From assembly GCF_017573545.1 (NCBI RefSeq), contig NZ_JAGEOK010000005.1, positions 248,001 to 312,000 of the forward strand: a stretch of DNA of 64,000 nt, read 5' to 3'. The notes under the pieces are model-generated. The model searched no databases. It saw only the letters and a list, made by a program, of their open reading frames with translations, and was not told where the DNA came from. Each line of letters begins with the position of its first letter. Position 1 is the stretch's first letter. This DNA comes from Actinomadura nitritigenes (GTDB lineage: Bacteria > Actinomycetota > Actinomycetes > Streptosporangiales > Streptosporangiaceae). Positions 41,474-49,841 of this stretch are shown here, one piece after another. Both the position numbers and the translations under genes were made by a program.

Positions 41474-42988
41474 CTAGACATGTCCAGTGGCATACGGCGA
41501 GCCCGCTGCGGTCCGCGCACCTCGTGCCTCCAGGCGCGCGCGCAGGCGCAGGCGCCCCGGGTTCACGCCGGCCGCGTGCATGATGCCGCAGAGGAACAGC
41601 GCCAGCCAGCACAGCGCGGCGGGCGCCGATGTCACTCCCTGCCCGTCGGTGGTCGTCAGGATGAGCGCGACGACCGCGACGGTCAGGACCCCGTACGCCG
41701 CGGCCGCGATCAGCCAGGCGCGGTGCCGGTGCCGGACGCCGATGTAGAGGAACGCGCCCCAGGTCAGGAAGCCCAGCGCCAGGGCCGGCGCCATCCATAG
41801 GCTGTGCAGGATCTTCCAGCCAAGCCCGTGCCGGGTCATCGCCGCGTCTTCGGCCGGCGCGTAACCCGGCACGCTCTGGCCCGGCACGCTCTGGCCCGGC
41901 ACGCTCTGGCCCGGCACGCTCTGGCCCGGCACGCTGTAGCCCGGTGGGGACGTCATGGACGTGGGGCCCTGAGGTGGCATCCGGGACGAGGTGCCAAGAG
42001 GCATGAAGCCCGTGGGCAGAGGGGGCGGGCCGGACGTTGGTACGGGACCCGCCTGGGCCGGCCCCTGGTCGGCACCGGCGAGCCGGGTCAGGACACGGGC
42101 GTGCAGGTGCATCCCCGTCGGTCCGGCCGCCGCCGGGGCGATCTCACCGAGCGGATGCGCGCGTTGCACGAACCCCAGGAGCCGCTCGTAGGTTTCGCGG
42201 GCGTCCGCCGGGCGTTGCCGCGGATCCTTGGCGAGCAGCCGGCGGACGAGTTCCTCCAGGTCGGGCGGGACGTCGGCGCGACACAGCGGCGCCGGTTCCT
42301 CCTCGAGGTGCTTGTAGCCGAGCGCGTGCGGCGACGTCGCCGTGAACACCGGACTCCCGGCGAGCATCTCGTAGACGACGCAGCCCAGCGCGTAGAGGTC
42401 GGTGCGCGGGGTGGCGCGCTCGTTGCGCAGTTGTTCGGGCGCCATGTACGCGGGCGTGCCGACGATCTCACCGGTGCGGGTGATGCGGACGACCCCGGCG
42501 GCGTCCAGGACGGTCGCCACTCCGAAGTCAAGGACCTTGACCGTCGCGTCCCGGGTCACCATCAGGTTCTGCGGCTTGATGTCGCGGTGCACGAGCGAGC
42601 GGCCGTGCGCGACGGCCAACACCGAGCAGACCTGTGCGGCGATCGCGGCCGCCCACGGGACGGGCAGCGGTCCCTGCTCGGCGACCAGGTCCGCGACCGT
42701 GCAGCCGTCCACCAGCTCCATGACCAGGAAGAGGCCGTCGTCAGAGGAGCCCGCGTCGTGCACCGCCGGGACTCCGGGATGCTGCAGGCCCGCGGTGAGC
42801 GCCGCCTCCTGCACGAAGCGGCGCACCAGCCTTCCGGGGTCCGGCCAGCGGGCGAGGGCCTCGTTGGTGAGCAGCTTCACCGCGATCCGCCGCTCCAACT
42901 GCCGGTCGACCGCTTCCCATACCTGGCCCATGCCGCCCCGGCCGAGCGGCGCGACCAGCTCGTAGCGTCCCCCGAGCAGCTGCGTCAC
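41474..42988 (-). CDS. Ser/Thr protein kinase with C-terminal membrane domain
   Basis: A 504-residue PknB-type Hanks kinase. The kinase domain (residues 1-270) has GRGGMGQVWE (P loop), AVKLL (ATP-anchoring Lys), HRDIKPQN near 134, DFG near 153 and GTPAYMAPEQ. A Pro-rich juxtamembrane linker with five SVPGQ/Y repeats (about residues 350-375) connects to a C-terminal domain with three or four hydrophobic helices and no PASTA or other sensor repeat. The kinase presumably signals from the membrane. The GTG start has GGAGGGG eight bases upstream; an ATG 39 bases further up (43027) is not needed. A DNA methylase gene lies 101 bp upstream on the same strand; a functional link is not established. Confidence 0.92.
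   Translation of the reverse strand: MTQLLGGRYELVAPLGRGGMGQVWEAVDRQLERRIAVKLLTNEALARWPDPGRLVRRFVQEAALTAGLQHPGVPAVHDAGSSDDGLFLVMELVDGCTVADLVAEQGPLPVPWAAAIAAQVCSVLAVAHGRSLVHRDIKPQNLMVTRDATVKVLDFGVATVLDAAGVVRITRTGEIVGTPAYMAPEQLRNERATPRTDLYALGCVVYEMLAGSPVFTATSPHALGYKHLEEEPAPLCRADVPPDLEELVRRLLAKDPRQRPADARETYERLLGFVQRAHPLGEIAPAAAGPTGMHLHARVLTRLAGADQGPAQAGPVPTSGPPPLPTGFMPLGTSSRMPPQGPTSMTSPPGYSVPGQSVPGQSVPGQSVPGQSVPGYAPAEDAAMTRHGLGWKILHSLWMAPALALGFLTWGAFLYIGVRHRHRAWLIAAAAYGVLTVAVVALILTTTDGQGVTSAPAALCWLALFLCGIMHAAGVNPGRLRLRARLEARGARTAAGSPYATGHV
41865..41939. repeat. 15-bp minisatellite inside the kinase gene (5 copies)
   Basis: The unit CCCGGCACGCTCTGG begins at 41865, 41880, 41895, 41910 and 41925. 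The first four are identical, and the last is slightly diverged. On the coding strand each unit encodes Ser-Val-Pro-Gly-Gln or its Tyr variant. The unit is a multiple of three, so copy-number change would lengthen or shorten the linker without breaking the frame. Confidence 0.9.
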
Positions 42989-43089
42989 GCGGGCCCCCTC
43001 CGTACGGAAAGGATCATTCTGGCGCATGCCGCGGCCCGCGCGGAGCGTTCTGGACGAGCGCGTCCACGACCGCCGCGGACCGCCCGGCC

Positions 43090-44988
43090 TCAGTCGTCGG
43101 CGACGTCCAGCTCGCCCGCCGCGACACCGTCCGCGAGGAGCCGGCCCATCTGCTCGGTGAGGGCGATGCCGTCACGCGCGGCGGAAGCGACGCGGTCCAT
43201 CCGCCGGAACGCCTCTCCGTACCGGCGCTGCTGCTCCAGAGGAAGCCGCGGCACACGCGCACGGTGGACGTCCACCCGGCTGCCCGTCGACGACAGGGCC
43301 GACGACCGCACGTTGGCGGTACTGCGCAGGACGCCCGCCAGGAAGTACGGGTCGAGCTCCTCCGGGTCGACCCTGACGAGCGACAGCTGCGGGCCGAGCA
43401 GCAGACCCTCGCGCTCCACCACCCGCGCCGCGAACCGGCGGGAGGCCACCGCCACAACGATGTCGCCGGTGCGCGTGAGGAGCCAGTCCTCCTCCGCGCG
43501 GTCGAGGACCCGTCCGGTCGGCTCGCGGTCGTGGATCACGTCCTCGGCGGTGAGCATCGGCCGCCCCGCGCCCGTCTCGGCCGCGTCCCTGCGCGCCGGT
43601 GCCCGGTGCACGGTCAACGCGCCGACCCGGGCCAGTTCCGCGACGGAGGTGACCGCCGGTTCCCGATCCCGCGTCGCGGGTCCGAGGTCCGGCACCAGCC
43701 CGGACATCTGCCCGAGCAGCGCGGTCAGCCGGTCGCGCGTCTGGACGAACCGCTCGGCGGTCCGCTCCCCCGTGCCGGCGGCCAGGTGCCGCGCCGGGGT
43801 CAGGTCGACGTCCTCGTCCAGCAGGTCGATGATCGGCACGATCCGGCTCGTCCCGGGCCGGTCCACGTCGCGGCCGGCGTGGAAGTCCCGCCAGGTCCGG
43901 ACGATCTCCGCGCCGTCCGCGCCGTCCACGCCGTCCACCACCAACAGCCCGGACGGCCGGTCGCCCGACGGCCTGCGCAGCAGCCACAGATGGGGGCCGT
44001 CGGGAAGCGCGACCACGGCGCGCAGCGCGCCGCGTCGCAGCAGCTGCGTGCGCATGCGCCGCCCCGAACGCCGCCCCGCCACCGCGGGCGGCATCAGCAG
44101 GACCGCGAGCCCGCCGGGGACGAGATGCGCGAGGGCGTGCTGCGCCCAGGCCAGTTCCGGCTCCATGCGGGGCGGCAGCCCGTACTCCCACCGCGGGTCG
44201 GCGGTGAGCTCCTCGTGGCCCCAGTACCGCTCGTTGAACGGCGGGTCGCACACCACCGCGTCCACGGTGAGGCCGGCGAACGCGTCCTGCCGCAGCGAGT
44301 CCCCGGTGCGGATGTCGGCCGGGGTGCCGCGCAGGGCGAGCCGCGTCCCGGCCAGCGAGGCGAGCACCTCGTCCCGCTCCTGCCCGACGAGCCGCCGCTC
44401 CGCACCGCCGGACGGCGCCGGCAGCGCCGACAGCAGTTCGCCGGTCCCGCACGCCGGGTCCAGCACCGACCGCGCGTCCGGGTCGACCAGCCCGGCGATG
44501 AGCGCGGCGAGCTGCGGCGACGTCAGCGCCATCCGGGGCAGTCGGACTTCCAGGTAGCGCTCGACCAGGAACTCGAACGCGCGGGCAGGGCCCCACGCGC
44601 CGGACAGTTCGTCCACGGCCCTCAGCAGCGGCACCGACCGCTGGTCGACGCCCAGCCGTTTCGCGGCCGACCGGTCGCTCAGCCCGCCGAGCGGGATGCC
44701 GGCGCGCTGGCAGGCCCCCACCTGCCGCAGGACGGCGCCGAGCTCGCGTTCGTCGCCGGCCGCGCGCAGCAGCTGCCACGCCCGCTCCTCCGGAGGGGTC
44801 TCGACGAGCTTGCCCTGGTCGCGCAACCACGCCTCGACCTCGGCCAGCGAGAACACGGGGCTGGTCGGGGTGCCGCCGATGGGCTGCGGAAAGTCGGGAT
44901 GGCGGCGCCGCCAGTTGCTGACCGCCGCCCGGCTCACCCGGACGAGCCGGGCGATGTCCGACGTGGTCACGGTGGCGTCCTCGCGCAC
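43090..44988 (-). CDS. N-6 DNA methyltransferase with HTH and specificity-like domains
   Basis: A 632-residue fusion. Residues about 5-65 hold a MerR/AlpA-like helix-turn-helix (SDIARLVRVSRAAVSNWRRRHPDFP, then a SLAEVEAWLRDQG-type recognition turn). The N6-adenine methylase domain has motif I LDPACGTGELL near 175 and motif IV CDPPFNERYW near 246. The C-terminal 190 residues resemble an HsdS target-recognition module (RTGDIVVAVASRR, DPYFLAGVLRST, VPRLPLEQQRRYGEAFRRMD). No restriction gene is nearby. The GTG at 44988 has AGGAGG six bases upstream; an ATG at 45003 is possible. It may be an orphan methylase that sets an epigenetic mark, or part of a defence system. Confidence 0.85.
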   Translation of the reverse strand: MREDATVTTSDIARLVRVSRAAVSNWRRRHPDFPQPIGGTPTSPVFSLAEVEAWLRDQGKLVETPPEERAWQLLRAAGDERELGAVLRQVGACQRAGIPLGGLSDRSAAKRLGVDQRSVPLLRAVDELSGAWGPARAFEFLVERYLEVRLPRMALTSPQLAALIAGLVDPDARSVLDPACGTGELLSALPAPSGGAERRLVGQERDEVLASLAGTRLALRGTPADIRTGDSLRQDAFAGLTVDAVVCDPPFNERYWGHEELTADPRWEYGLPPRMEPELAWAQHALAHLVPGGLAVLLMPPAVAGRRSGRRMRTQLLRRGALRAVVALPDGPHLWLLRRPSGDRPSGLLVVDGVDGADGAEIVRTWRDFHAGRDVDRPGTSRIVPIIDLLDEDVDLTPARHLAAGTGERTAERFVQTRDRLTALLGQMSGLVPDLGPATRDREPAVTSVAELARVGALTVHRAPARRDAAETGAGRPMLTAEDVIHDREPTGRVLDRAEEDWLLTRTGDIVVAVASRRFAARVVEREGLLLGPQLSLVRVDPEELDPYFLAGVLRSTANVRSSALSSTGSRVDVHRARVPRLPLEQQRRYGEAFRRMDRVASAARDGIALTEQMGRLLADGVAAGELDVADD

Positions 44989-45153
44989 GTCCACCCTCCT
45001 CATCTGCGACTCCGACACCCTATCGCCCGCCCGGATGCGTGTCGCCACAATCGAACCACTTGTTAGTCGAGTTAACACGTGCTGTACTTGGCGACGCGCC
45101 GAACACGTGATCGTGTCGGCGTTCCACGACGACGCCCCTCCGGAGGTTCCGCC

Positions 45154-45636
45154 ATGCCGTCCCTGCGCCCCGCCGTCCCGCTCGCTGCGATCGCCACCCT
45201 GGCCGGCGCCGTCCTACTGACCGGGTGCGGCGGCGGCAAGGACGACAACGGCCCCAAGAGCAGCGGCGCCACCTCGACGGCCGCGGGCGCCGAGCCCGCC
45301 GGCTCCCCCAAGAGCACCGCCGCCGCGGCGGCCTACCACGACCCGATGGACATCGCCAAGAAGATCCGCGGTGCGCACCTCGGCTGCACCAAGGCCACTC
45401 GGACCGAGTCGCTGGGCAGCGGAAAGGTGATCTGCGGCGGCACCGCCAACATCAGCATCGAGTTCTACGAGACGCCGAGCGCCTTCCTCGAGGTCAAGAA
45501 GACCATCTGCCAGATGGGCGTGGCCGCGACCATCGTCGCCGACCCGGGACGGCGCTGGATGGTCACCTCGCTCAACACCGGCGTGAACAAGCGCATCCAG
45601 CGGGCGGTCGGCGGCAAGGTGGTCAAGACCTGCTGA
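45154..45636 (+). CDS. Small lipoprotein of unknown function
   Basis: A 160-residue exported lipoprotein. The signal ends in LLTGCGGG (Cys near residue 25), followed by an Asp/Ser/Gly/Ala linker of about 35 residues and a compact domain with CTKATRTESLGSGKVICGGTANISIEFYET and a final KVVKTC. Cysteines in the mature part suggest disulphides. I do not recognise the family; short lipoproteins of this layout are abundant in actinomycetes and mostly uncharacterised. CGGAGG precedes the ATG. It is divergent from the methylase gene and converges on the following hypothetical gene. Confidence 0.72.
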   Translation: MPSLRPAVPLAAIATLAGAVLLTGCGGGKDDNGPKSSGATSTAAGAEPAGSPKSTAAAAAYHDPMDIAKKIRGAHLGCTKATRTESLGSGKVICGGTANISIEFYETPSAFLEVKKTICQMGVAATIVADPGRRWMVTSLNTGVNKRIQRAVGGKVVKTC

Positions 45637-45665
45637 CGGCCGGGAGGTCCGCCGGCGGGGGCATG

Positions 45666-46181
45666 TCAGCCGCCCAGCTTCACGACCAGCGAGCGCAGGT
45701 GAGGTGCCGCGGCGTTCGGCCGCCCGCGCTTCACCCACGCTGCGATGTGCTCGCTGACCAGCTCGGCGAGGCTCGCGCGCTCCTCGTCGCTGAGTTCGAC
45801 CGTGGTCGTGGAGTCGGTCCGGCAGTTGTAGGCCCTGAAGAGGATGTCCCCGACGGCCTGCTCGGCCACGGGAGGCTTGCGGTTGCGCTGAGCATGCCAA
45901 TCGGCACTGTTGTTGACGACGCCCCAACCGTGCAGGGCTTCGTGGTTGGTGAGTTCGAGCCTCATGGGGCCGGTACCTCTCGCCTCAAGGGTATGACCAC
46001 ACCCTACGCAGGCGTGGCCCTTGAGGCCCGGGGCGCTCCGGTCGGCGGCCTTCTTCCAGGCGGCTTCCGAGAGCACGTTCGCGCCAGCCGGCGGGATGTG
46101 GCTGATCGCGACCTGCCGGGCGCCACGGACGAGGATGTCGGCGCCGGCGGCGAAGCGGGGGACGAGCGGGCGACGGAACAC
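45666..46181 (-). CDS. Hypothetical protein with a C-x2-C pair
   Basis: A 171-residue protein I do not recognise. It contains a short Cys pair (ACVGCGHTLEA), an N-terminal helix-rich part (SEAAWKKAADRS), and an RLELTNHEALHGWGVVNNSADWH segment before a helical C-terminus with LAELVSEHIAAWVKRGRP. The GTG start is weak: the same frame stays open upstream to 46281 and reads protein-like text (HATENDDIEVTAILVAHGP) but offers no start codon there. The 5' end may therefore be lost or misread. Little can be said of function. It is divergent from the LysR gene. Confidence 0.5.
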   Translation of the reverse strand: MFRRPLVPRFAAGADILVRGARQVAISHIPPAGANVLSEAAWKKAADRSAPGLKGHACVGCGHTLEARGTGPMRLELTNHEALHGWGVVNNSADWHAQRNRKPPVAEQAVGDILFRAYNCRTDSTTTVELSDEERASLAELVSEHIAAWVKRGRPNAAAPHLRSLVVKLGG

Positions 46182-46308
46182 CGGACCGTGCGCGACGAGG
46201 ATCGCGGTGACCTCGATGTCGTCGTTCTCCGTGGCGTGGCGCGGCCGCGGCCGCCGTACCGGTCTCTTCCGGGTGTCCGGCTACTCTGCCGCCGTGATTA
46301 TGATCAAG

Positions 46309-46326
46309 GAAATCGATTCTTCGTAT
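46309..46326 (-). promoter_or_regulatory. LysR-type site upstream of the LysR gene
   Basis: Read on the minus strand this is ATACGAAGAATCGATTTC. It matches 17 of 18 bases of a plus-strand copy at 47253-47270 just upstream of the MFS gene, and has the AATCGATT palindrome in its core. It lies 17 bp before the LysR start, where an autoregulatory site is expected. Confidence 0.6.
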
Positions 46327-46342
46327 ATGTGAAATCCATAAG

Positions 46343-47281
46343 ATGGATGTCATGAATCTGGCCCGGCTGGACATGAACCTCGTGGTGGCGTTGCGGGCGC
46401 TGCTGGAGGAGCGCAACGTGACGCGGGCGGGCCGGCGCGTCGGCCTCAGCCAGCCGGCCATGAGCGCCTCACTGGCCCGACTGCGGCGGCACTTCGACGA
46501 CGACCTGCTGGCCCGTGTCGGCGGCGGCTACGAGTTGACGCCGCTGGGCGCCGCGCTGCTGGAGCGCACGGCCGCGGCCTGCGATCTGCTGGAGCGGGTG
46601 TTCGCCAGCCAGACGCAGTTCGACCCCGCCGCCGAGACGCGGGAGTTCACGCTGCTCGGGTCCGATTACGGCAACAGCGTGTTCGGCGCGGAACTCGCCC
46701 GCGTCCTCCACGATGAGGCGCCCGGTGTCCGGCTCAGCCTGCAGCAGAGCAGTCCCGCCGTCGTGGAGAACCCGGCGACGTCGCTGGGCCGTGTGGACGG
46801 GCTGCTGCTCCCGCACGGGATCATCGACGGGATTCCCTCGCTGGACCTGTTCGAGGACCGGTGGGTGTGCGTGGTGGACGCCGGCGGGCCCGACCTGCTC
46901 ACCCTCGACGATCTGGCCCGCCTGCCGTGGGCGGTCTACCAGCGGCCCTACGACGCCCCGGTGACCCGCCAGCTCAGCATGATCGGGGTGAGCCCGCGGG
47001 TCGAGGTCTCGGTGCAGTCCTTCCAGATGCTGCCGAACTTCGTCGCGGGCACCGACCGGGTGGCGCTCATGCAGGAGAGGCTGGCCCGCCAGGCGACCGC
47101 TCCCGTCAAGGTCCTGCCCTGCCCGTTCGCGGCCGTGCCGCTGCGCGAGGCGCTGTGGTGGCATCCTCTCCACGCCCGCGACGCCGGGCACATCTGGTTG
47201 CGCGAGACCGCGGCCCGGGTGGGCGCCCGCATCCAGGCCATGGATGCCGAGCATACGAAGGATCGATTTCACAACGCGTGA
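46343..47281 (+). CDS. LysR-family transcriptional regulator
   Basis: A 312-residue LysR-type regulator. The N-terminal winged helix (residues 8-70) has NVTRAGRRVGLSQPAMSASLARLRRHFDDDLL. The effector domain follows (REFTLLGSDYGNSVFG, VRLSLQQSSPAVV, DRWVCVVDAGGPDLL, LPWAVYQRPYDAPV), similar to the NodD-like branch that senses aromatic or small organic ligands. The ATG at 46343 is one of two close candidates (the other at 46352). It is followed after 10 bp by an MFS transporter gene, and an 18-nt sequence element is found before both genes, so it probably regulates itself and the exporter. Confidence 0.9.
   Translation: MDVMNLARLDMNLVVALRALLEERNVTRAGRRVGLSQPAMSASLARLRRHFDDDLLARVGGGYELTPLGAALLERTAAACDLLERVFASQTQFDPAAETREFTLLGSDYGNSVFGAELARVLHDEAPGVRLSLQQSSPAVVENPATSLGRVDGLLLPHGIIDGIPSLDLFEDRWVCVVDAGGPDLLTLDDLARLPWAVYQRPYDAPVTRQLSMIGVSPRVEVSVQSFQMLPNFVAGTDRVALMQERLARQATAPVKVLPCPFAAVPLREALWWHPLHARDAGHIWLRETAARVGARIQAMDAEHTKDRFHNA
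47253..47270 (+). promoter_or_regulatory. LysR-type site upstream of the MFS gene
   Basis: ATACGAAGGATCGATTTC, 17 of 18 identical to the inverted copy before the LysR gene. It sits inside the 3' end of the LysR coding region, 22 bp before the MFS ATG, and is thus embedded in coding sequence. Confidence 0.6.
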
Positions 47282-47291
47282 CGGCGGCCAC

Positions 47292-48827
47292 ATGATGGCG
47301 GCCATGTCGAACCCATCCCGGTCGGCCGGCGGCACGCTCGCCGCCGCCTGCTTCGCGATCATGCTGGCGCAGATCGCCAACGTGACTCCCGCCCCCATCA
47401 ACGGCGAGATCCAGACGTCCCTGCACGCGACGGGAGTCGGCCTGGCCTGGGTGACGTCGGCGTTCCTGCTGCCGACGGCGATCCTGGAGCTCAGCTTCGG
47501 CGTCCTCGGCGACCTGCTCGGACGCCGCCGGGTCCTGCTGGCCGGCACGGCGCTGCTGGCCGCCGGCTCCCTGGTGGCCGGCTCGGCGCACAGCGTGCAC
47601 CTGCTGTGGGCCGGGCAGGCGATCGCCGGGATCGGCGCGGGCGCGCTCATCCCGACGTCGCTGGCCATCGCCGTCGCCAGTGCCCGCGACGACGAAGAGC
47701 GCTCCCGCGGCGTCGCCCTGTGGACCCTGTCGATGTCCATCGGCACCGTGCTCGGCGTGATCGTCAGCGGCGCGCTCAGCGAGAACGCGTCCTGGCACGC
47801 GTCGTTCTACGCGATCGCTCCGCTGGCCGTGCTCAGCATGCTCGCGACCGCGCTGCTGGCCGCCGAGTCCCGCCAGCCCGAAGGCCGGTCGCTGGACTGG
47901 GCGGGGCAGGGCAGCATCGCGGTCGGGATGTTCTGCCTGCTCTACGGGATCGTGCAGGGCGCGGGGAGCACCTGGTCCACCCCGGTGATCGTCATGCTCG
48001 CCGTCGGAGCCGCCGGCCTGGTGGCCTTCGTCGTGATCGAGAGCCGGGTGCCGGCGCCGATGCTGCACCTGGCCGTGTTCCGCGTCCCCGCCTTCAGCGC
48101 CGCCGCGCTCGCCGCCGTCATCGGCATGTTCTCCTTCCTCGGCAGCGTCTACGTGCTGAGCATCCGGACCGGCGCCCTGCAGCACAAGACCGGCATCGCC
48201 GCCGCCGCGTTCTTCATCGTCCTGCAGGGCGTGCCCTGCGTCCTCGGCCCCGGGCTGCCCAAGGCCATGCGCCGCTTCGGGGCCCGCCGGCTGGTCACCG
48301 GCGGCCTCGTCCTGCTGGCCGCGGGCGAGTTCTGGCTGGCCGACATCCCGGTCACGAGCTCCTCCCTCGGCGCGCACGTCGGACCGCTCCTGCTGGAAGG
48401 CATCGGCTTCCTGTTCGTGGTCTCGGCCATGACCTCGGCCGCGATCTCGGCGGTCCCGATCTCGGCCACCGGCATGGCCAGCGCCGCGATCAGCACCGCC
48501 CGGGACTTCGGCATGTGCATCGGGCCCACGATCGTCAGCGCCGTGGCGCTCAGCGCCGCCGGCTCCGACCTTCCCCACCGCCTGGCGGGCCTCAACCCCG
48601 CCACGGCGGCCGCCGCCGACCACGCCGCGGCCGCCGGCGGCCCGTTCGCGGTCCTGACCGTCCCCGGAGCCGCCCCCGCCGCCCTCCGCGCGCTCTCGCA
48701 CGGATACTCGCTGGGACTGGTCATCTGCGGCTGCGCTGCGCTGGTGGCCGCTCTCACCACGGCACTGTGGCTGCGCGAATCAACCGACCGCCAGGTGGCT
48801 CCCACTCCCGCACCCATTCCGGCCTGA
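47292..48827 (+). CDS. MFS transporter, DHA2 (14-helix) type
   Basis: A 511-residue major-facilitator protein with fourteen predicted helices. Motif A lies after the second helix (GDLLGRRRVLLAG, near 75), with the antiporter-type segment GAGALIPTSLAIAVASA and the DHA2-style SMSIGTVLGVIVSGAL. It is a likely proton-driven drug or metabolite exporter. The start has three close ATG candidates (47292, 47295, 47304) with weak ribosome sites. It follows the LysR gene by 10 bp, and the shared 18-nt element suggests LysR control of export. Its stop faces the converging SDR gene. Confidence 0.9.
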   Translation: MMAAMSNPSRSAGGTLAAACFAIMLAQIANVTPAPINGEIQTSLHATGVGLAWVTSAFLLPTAILELSFGVLGDLLGRRRVLLAGTALLAAGSLVAGSAHSVHLLWAGQAIAGIGAGALIPTSLAIAVASARDDEERSRGVALWTLSMSIGTVLGVIVSGALSENASWHASFYAIAPLAVLSMLATALLAAESRQPEGRSLDWAGQGSIAVGMFCLLYGIVQGAGSTWSTPVIVMLAVGAAGLVAFVVIESRVPAPMLHLAVFRVPAFSAAALAAVIGMFSFLGSVYVLSIRTGALQHKTGIAAAAFFIVLQGVPCVLGPGLPKAMRRFGARRLVTGGLVLLAAGEFWLADIPVTSSSLGAHVGPLLLEGIGFLFVVSAMTSAAISAVPISATGMASAAISTARDFGMCIGPTIVSAVALSAAGSDLPHRLAGLNPATAAAADHAAAAGGPFAVLTVPGAAPAALRALSHGYSLGLVICGCAALVAALTTALWLRESTDRQVAPTPAPIPA

Positions 48828-48890
48828 GCGCCGCCCGGAGAGTGAGCCGGTACGGCGGGCTGGTCGTCGATCCTGAGTACAGGGCCGCCT

Positions 48891-49760
48891 TCACTGATCC
48901 CCGTTGACCGTCGCGGCGATCTCGTCCGGGGTCCACGGCGGGGAGGTCTCATGATCCCGCCAGGTGAGGTACCGCTCGACCGGCGGTGGGAACTCTCCGA
49001 TGTAACCGCCTGCGCCGGCGAACACGCGACCCGTGACGTCGGGCGACTCGGTGCTCGCGAGGAAGAGGTAGAGCCGGGCGACGTACTCGGCGGGAGGCGG
49101 CGCCAGCGCTCCGGCGTGCATCAGGTCGTTCAGGATGCCTCGCCGGTGCAGCCGTTCGATGTGGGCCTCATAGTCCGCGCCGCTCGACAGGCGCGTCTCG
49201 GCTCCAGGGCAGACCGCGTTCACCCGGATGCCGTGTTCCCGGAGCTCGGCCGCCAGCGCGTAGGTCAGGCTGTTCACGCCTCCCTTGCCCGCCGGGTAGC
49301 CGGTTCCCCCGAAGGCCCCGGTGAACGCGTGCGAGCTGGTGTTCACGATCCAGCCGCGTCCCGCCTCGACCATGAGCGGAGCGAAGGCCCGGCAGGTGAG
49401 GAAGGTCGCGTGGAGGTGGACCTCGATGAGCTCGCGCCAGGCCTCCACGGAGATGTCCAGGATCGAGGACGCCGGGGGCTCGGCGGCGCCCGCGCAGTTG
49501 ACGAGGATGTCAGGAGTGCCGAGCTCCCGCGCCGCACGGAGCAGCGACTCGACCACGCCGGGGTCTGCCGCGGAGCCGGCCACGCCGACGGCTCGTGCCG
49601 ATGAGCCCAGCGCGGCGACGGCACCGTCGACGGCCGCCGGATCGCGTCCGTTGATCACGACGGACGCTCCCGCGTCCGCCAGCGCGCGCGCCACCTCCAG
49701 GCCGATGCCGCGGGACGACCCGGTGACGACGGCGACGCTCCCCTCCGCGAGCGGTCTCAT
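48891..49760 (-). CDS. Short-chain dehydrogenase/reductase (SDR)
   Basis: A 289-residue SDR enzyme. The cofactor motif is VTGSSRGIG (TGxxxGxG) at residues 12-20, NAG appears as VNCAGAAE near 88, and the catalytic YPAGK (YxxxK) near 155 with a Ser in NTSSHAF. NADH or NADPH preference cannot be read safely, though the Asn-Gly-Arg at the end of strand two suggests NADPH. It probably reduces a keto group or oxidises an alcohol. GAGGAGGGGG precedes the ATG. An ACATAG-N6-CTATGT operator overlaps its promoter (49801-49841). It is transcribed in the same direction as the thioesterase gene upstream. Confidence 0.92.
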   Translation of the reverse strand: MRPLAEGSVAVVTGSSRGIGLEVARALADAGASVVINGRDPAAVDGAVAALGSSARAVGVAGSAADPGVVESLLRAARELGTPDILVNCAGAAEPPASSILDISVEAWRELIEVHLHATFLTCRAFAPLMVEAGRGWIVNTSSHAFTGAFGGTGYPAGKGGVNSLTYALAAELREHGIRVNAVCPGAETRLSSGADYEAHIERLHRRGILNDLMHAGALAPPPAEYVARLYLFLASTESPDVTGRVFAGAGGYIGEFPPPVERYLTWRDHETSPPWTPDEIAATVNGDQ

Positions 49761-49800
49761 CGCGCCCCCTCCTCAGGAAGAACGGCTCCGGCGGCCAGAG

Positions 49801-49841
49801 ACATAGTCGCCTCTATGTATTCGTCCGGCTCGACGAGTCAA
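49801..49841 (-). promoter_or_regulatory. Operator and promoter of the SDR gene
   Basis: ACATAG (49801-49806) and CTATGT (49813-49818) form a perfect 6-bp dyad with a 6-bp spacer. On the minus strand the -35 is TTGACT (complement at 49836-49841, overlapping the thioesterase stop) and the -10 TACATA (complement at 49814-49819), 16 bp apart. The operator covers the -10 and start site, as expected for repression. Confidence 0.7.

Noticed and set aside
41865-41939. CRISPR-like array
   Set aside because: The tandem units have no spacers, lie in a kinase frame and code SVPGQ repeats.
41474-44988. Phage growth limitation (Pgl) or BREX system
   Set aside because: Only a kinase and a methylase are adjacent; PglW-type kinase, PglZ phosphatase and PglY/BrxC ATPase are absent. 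Kept only as a weak analogy in the findings.
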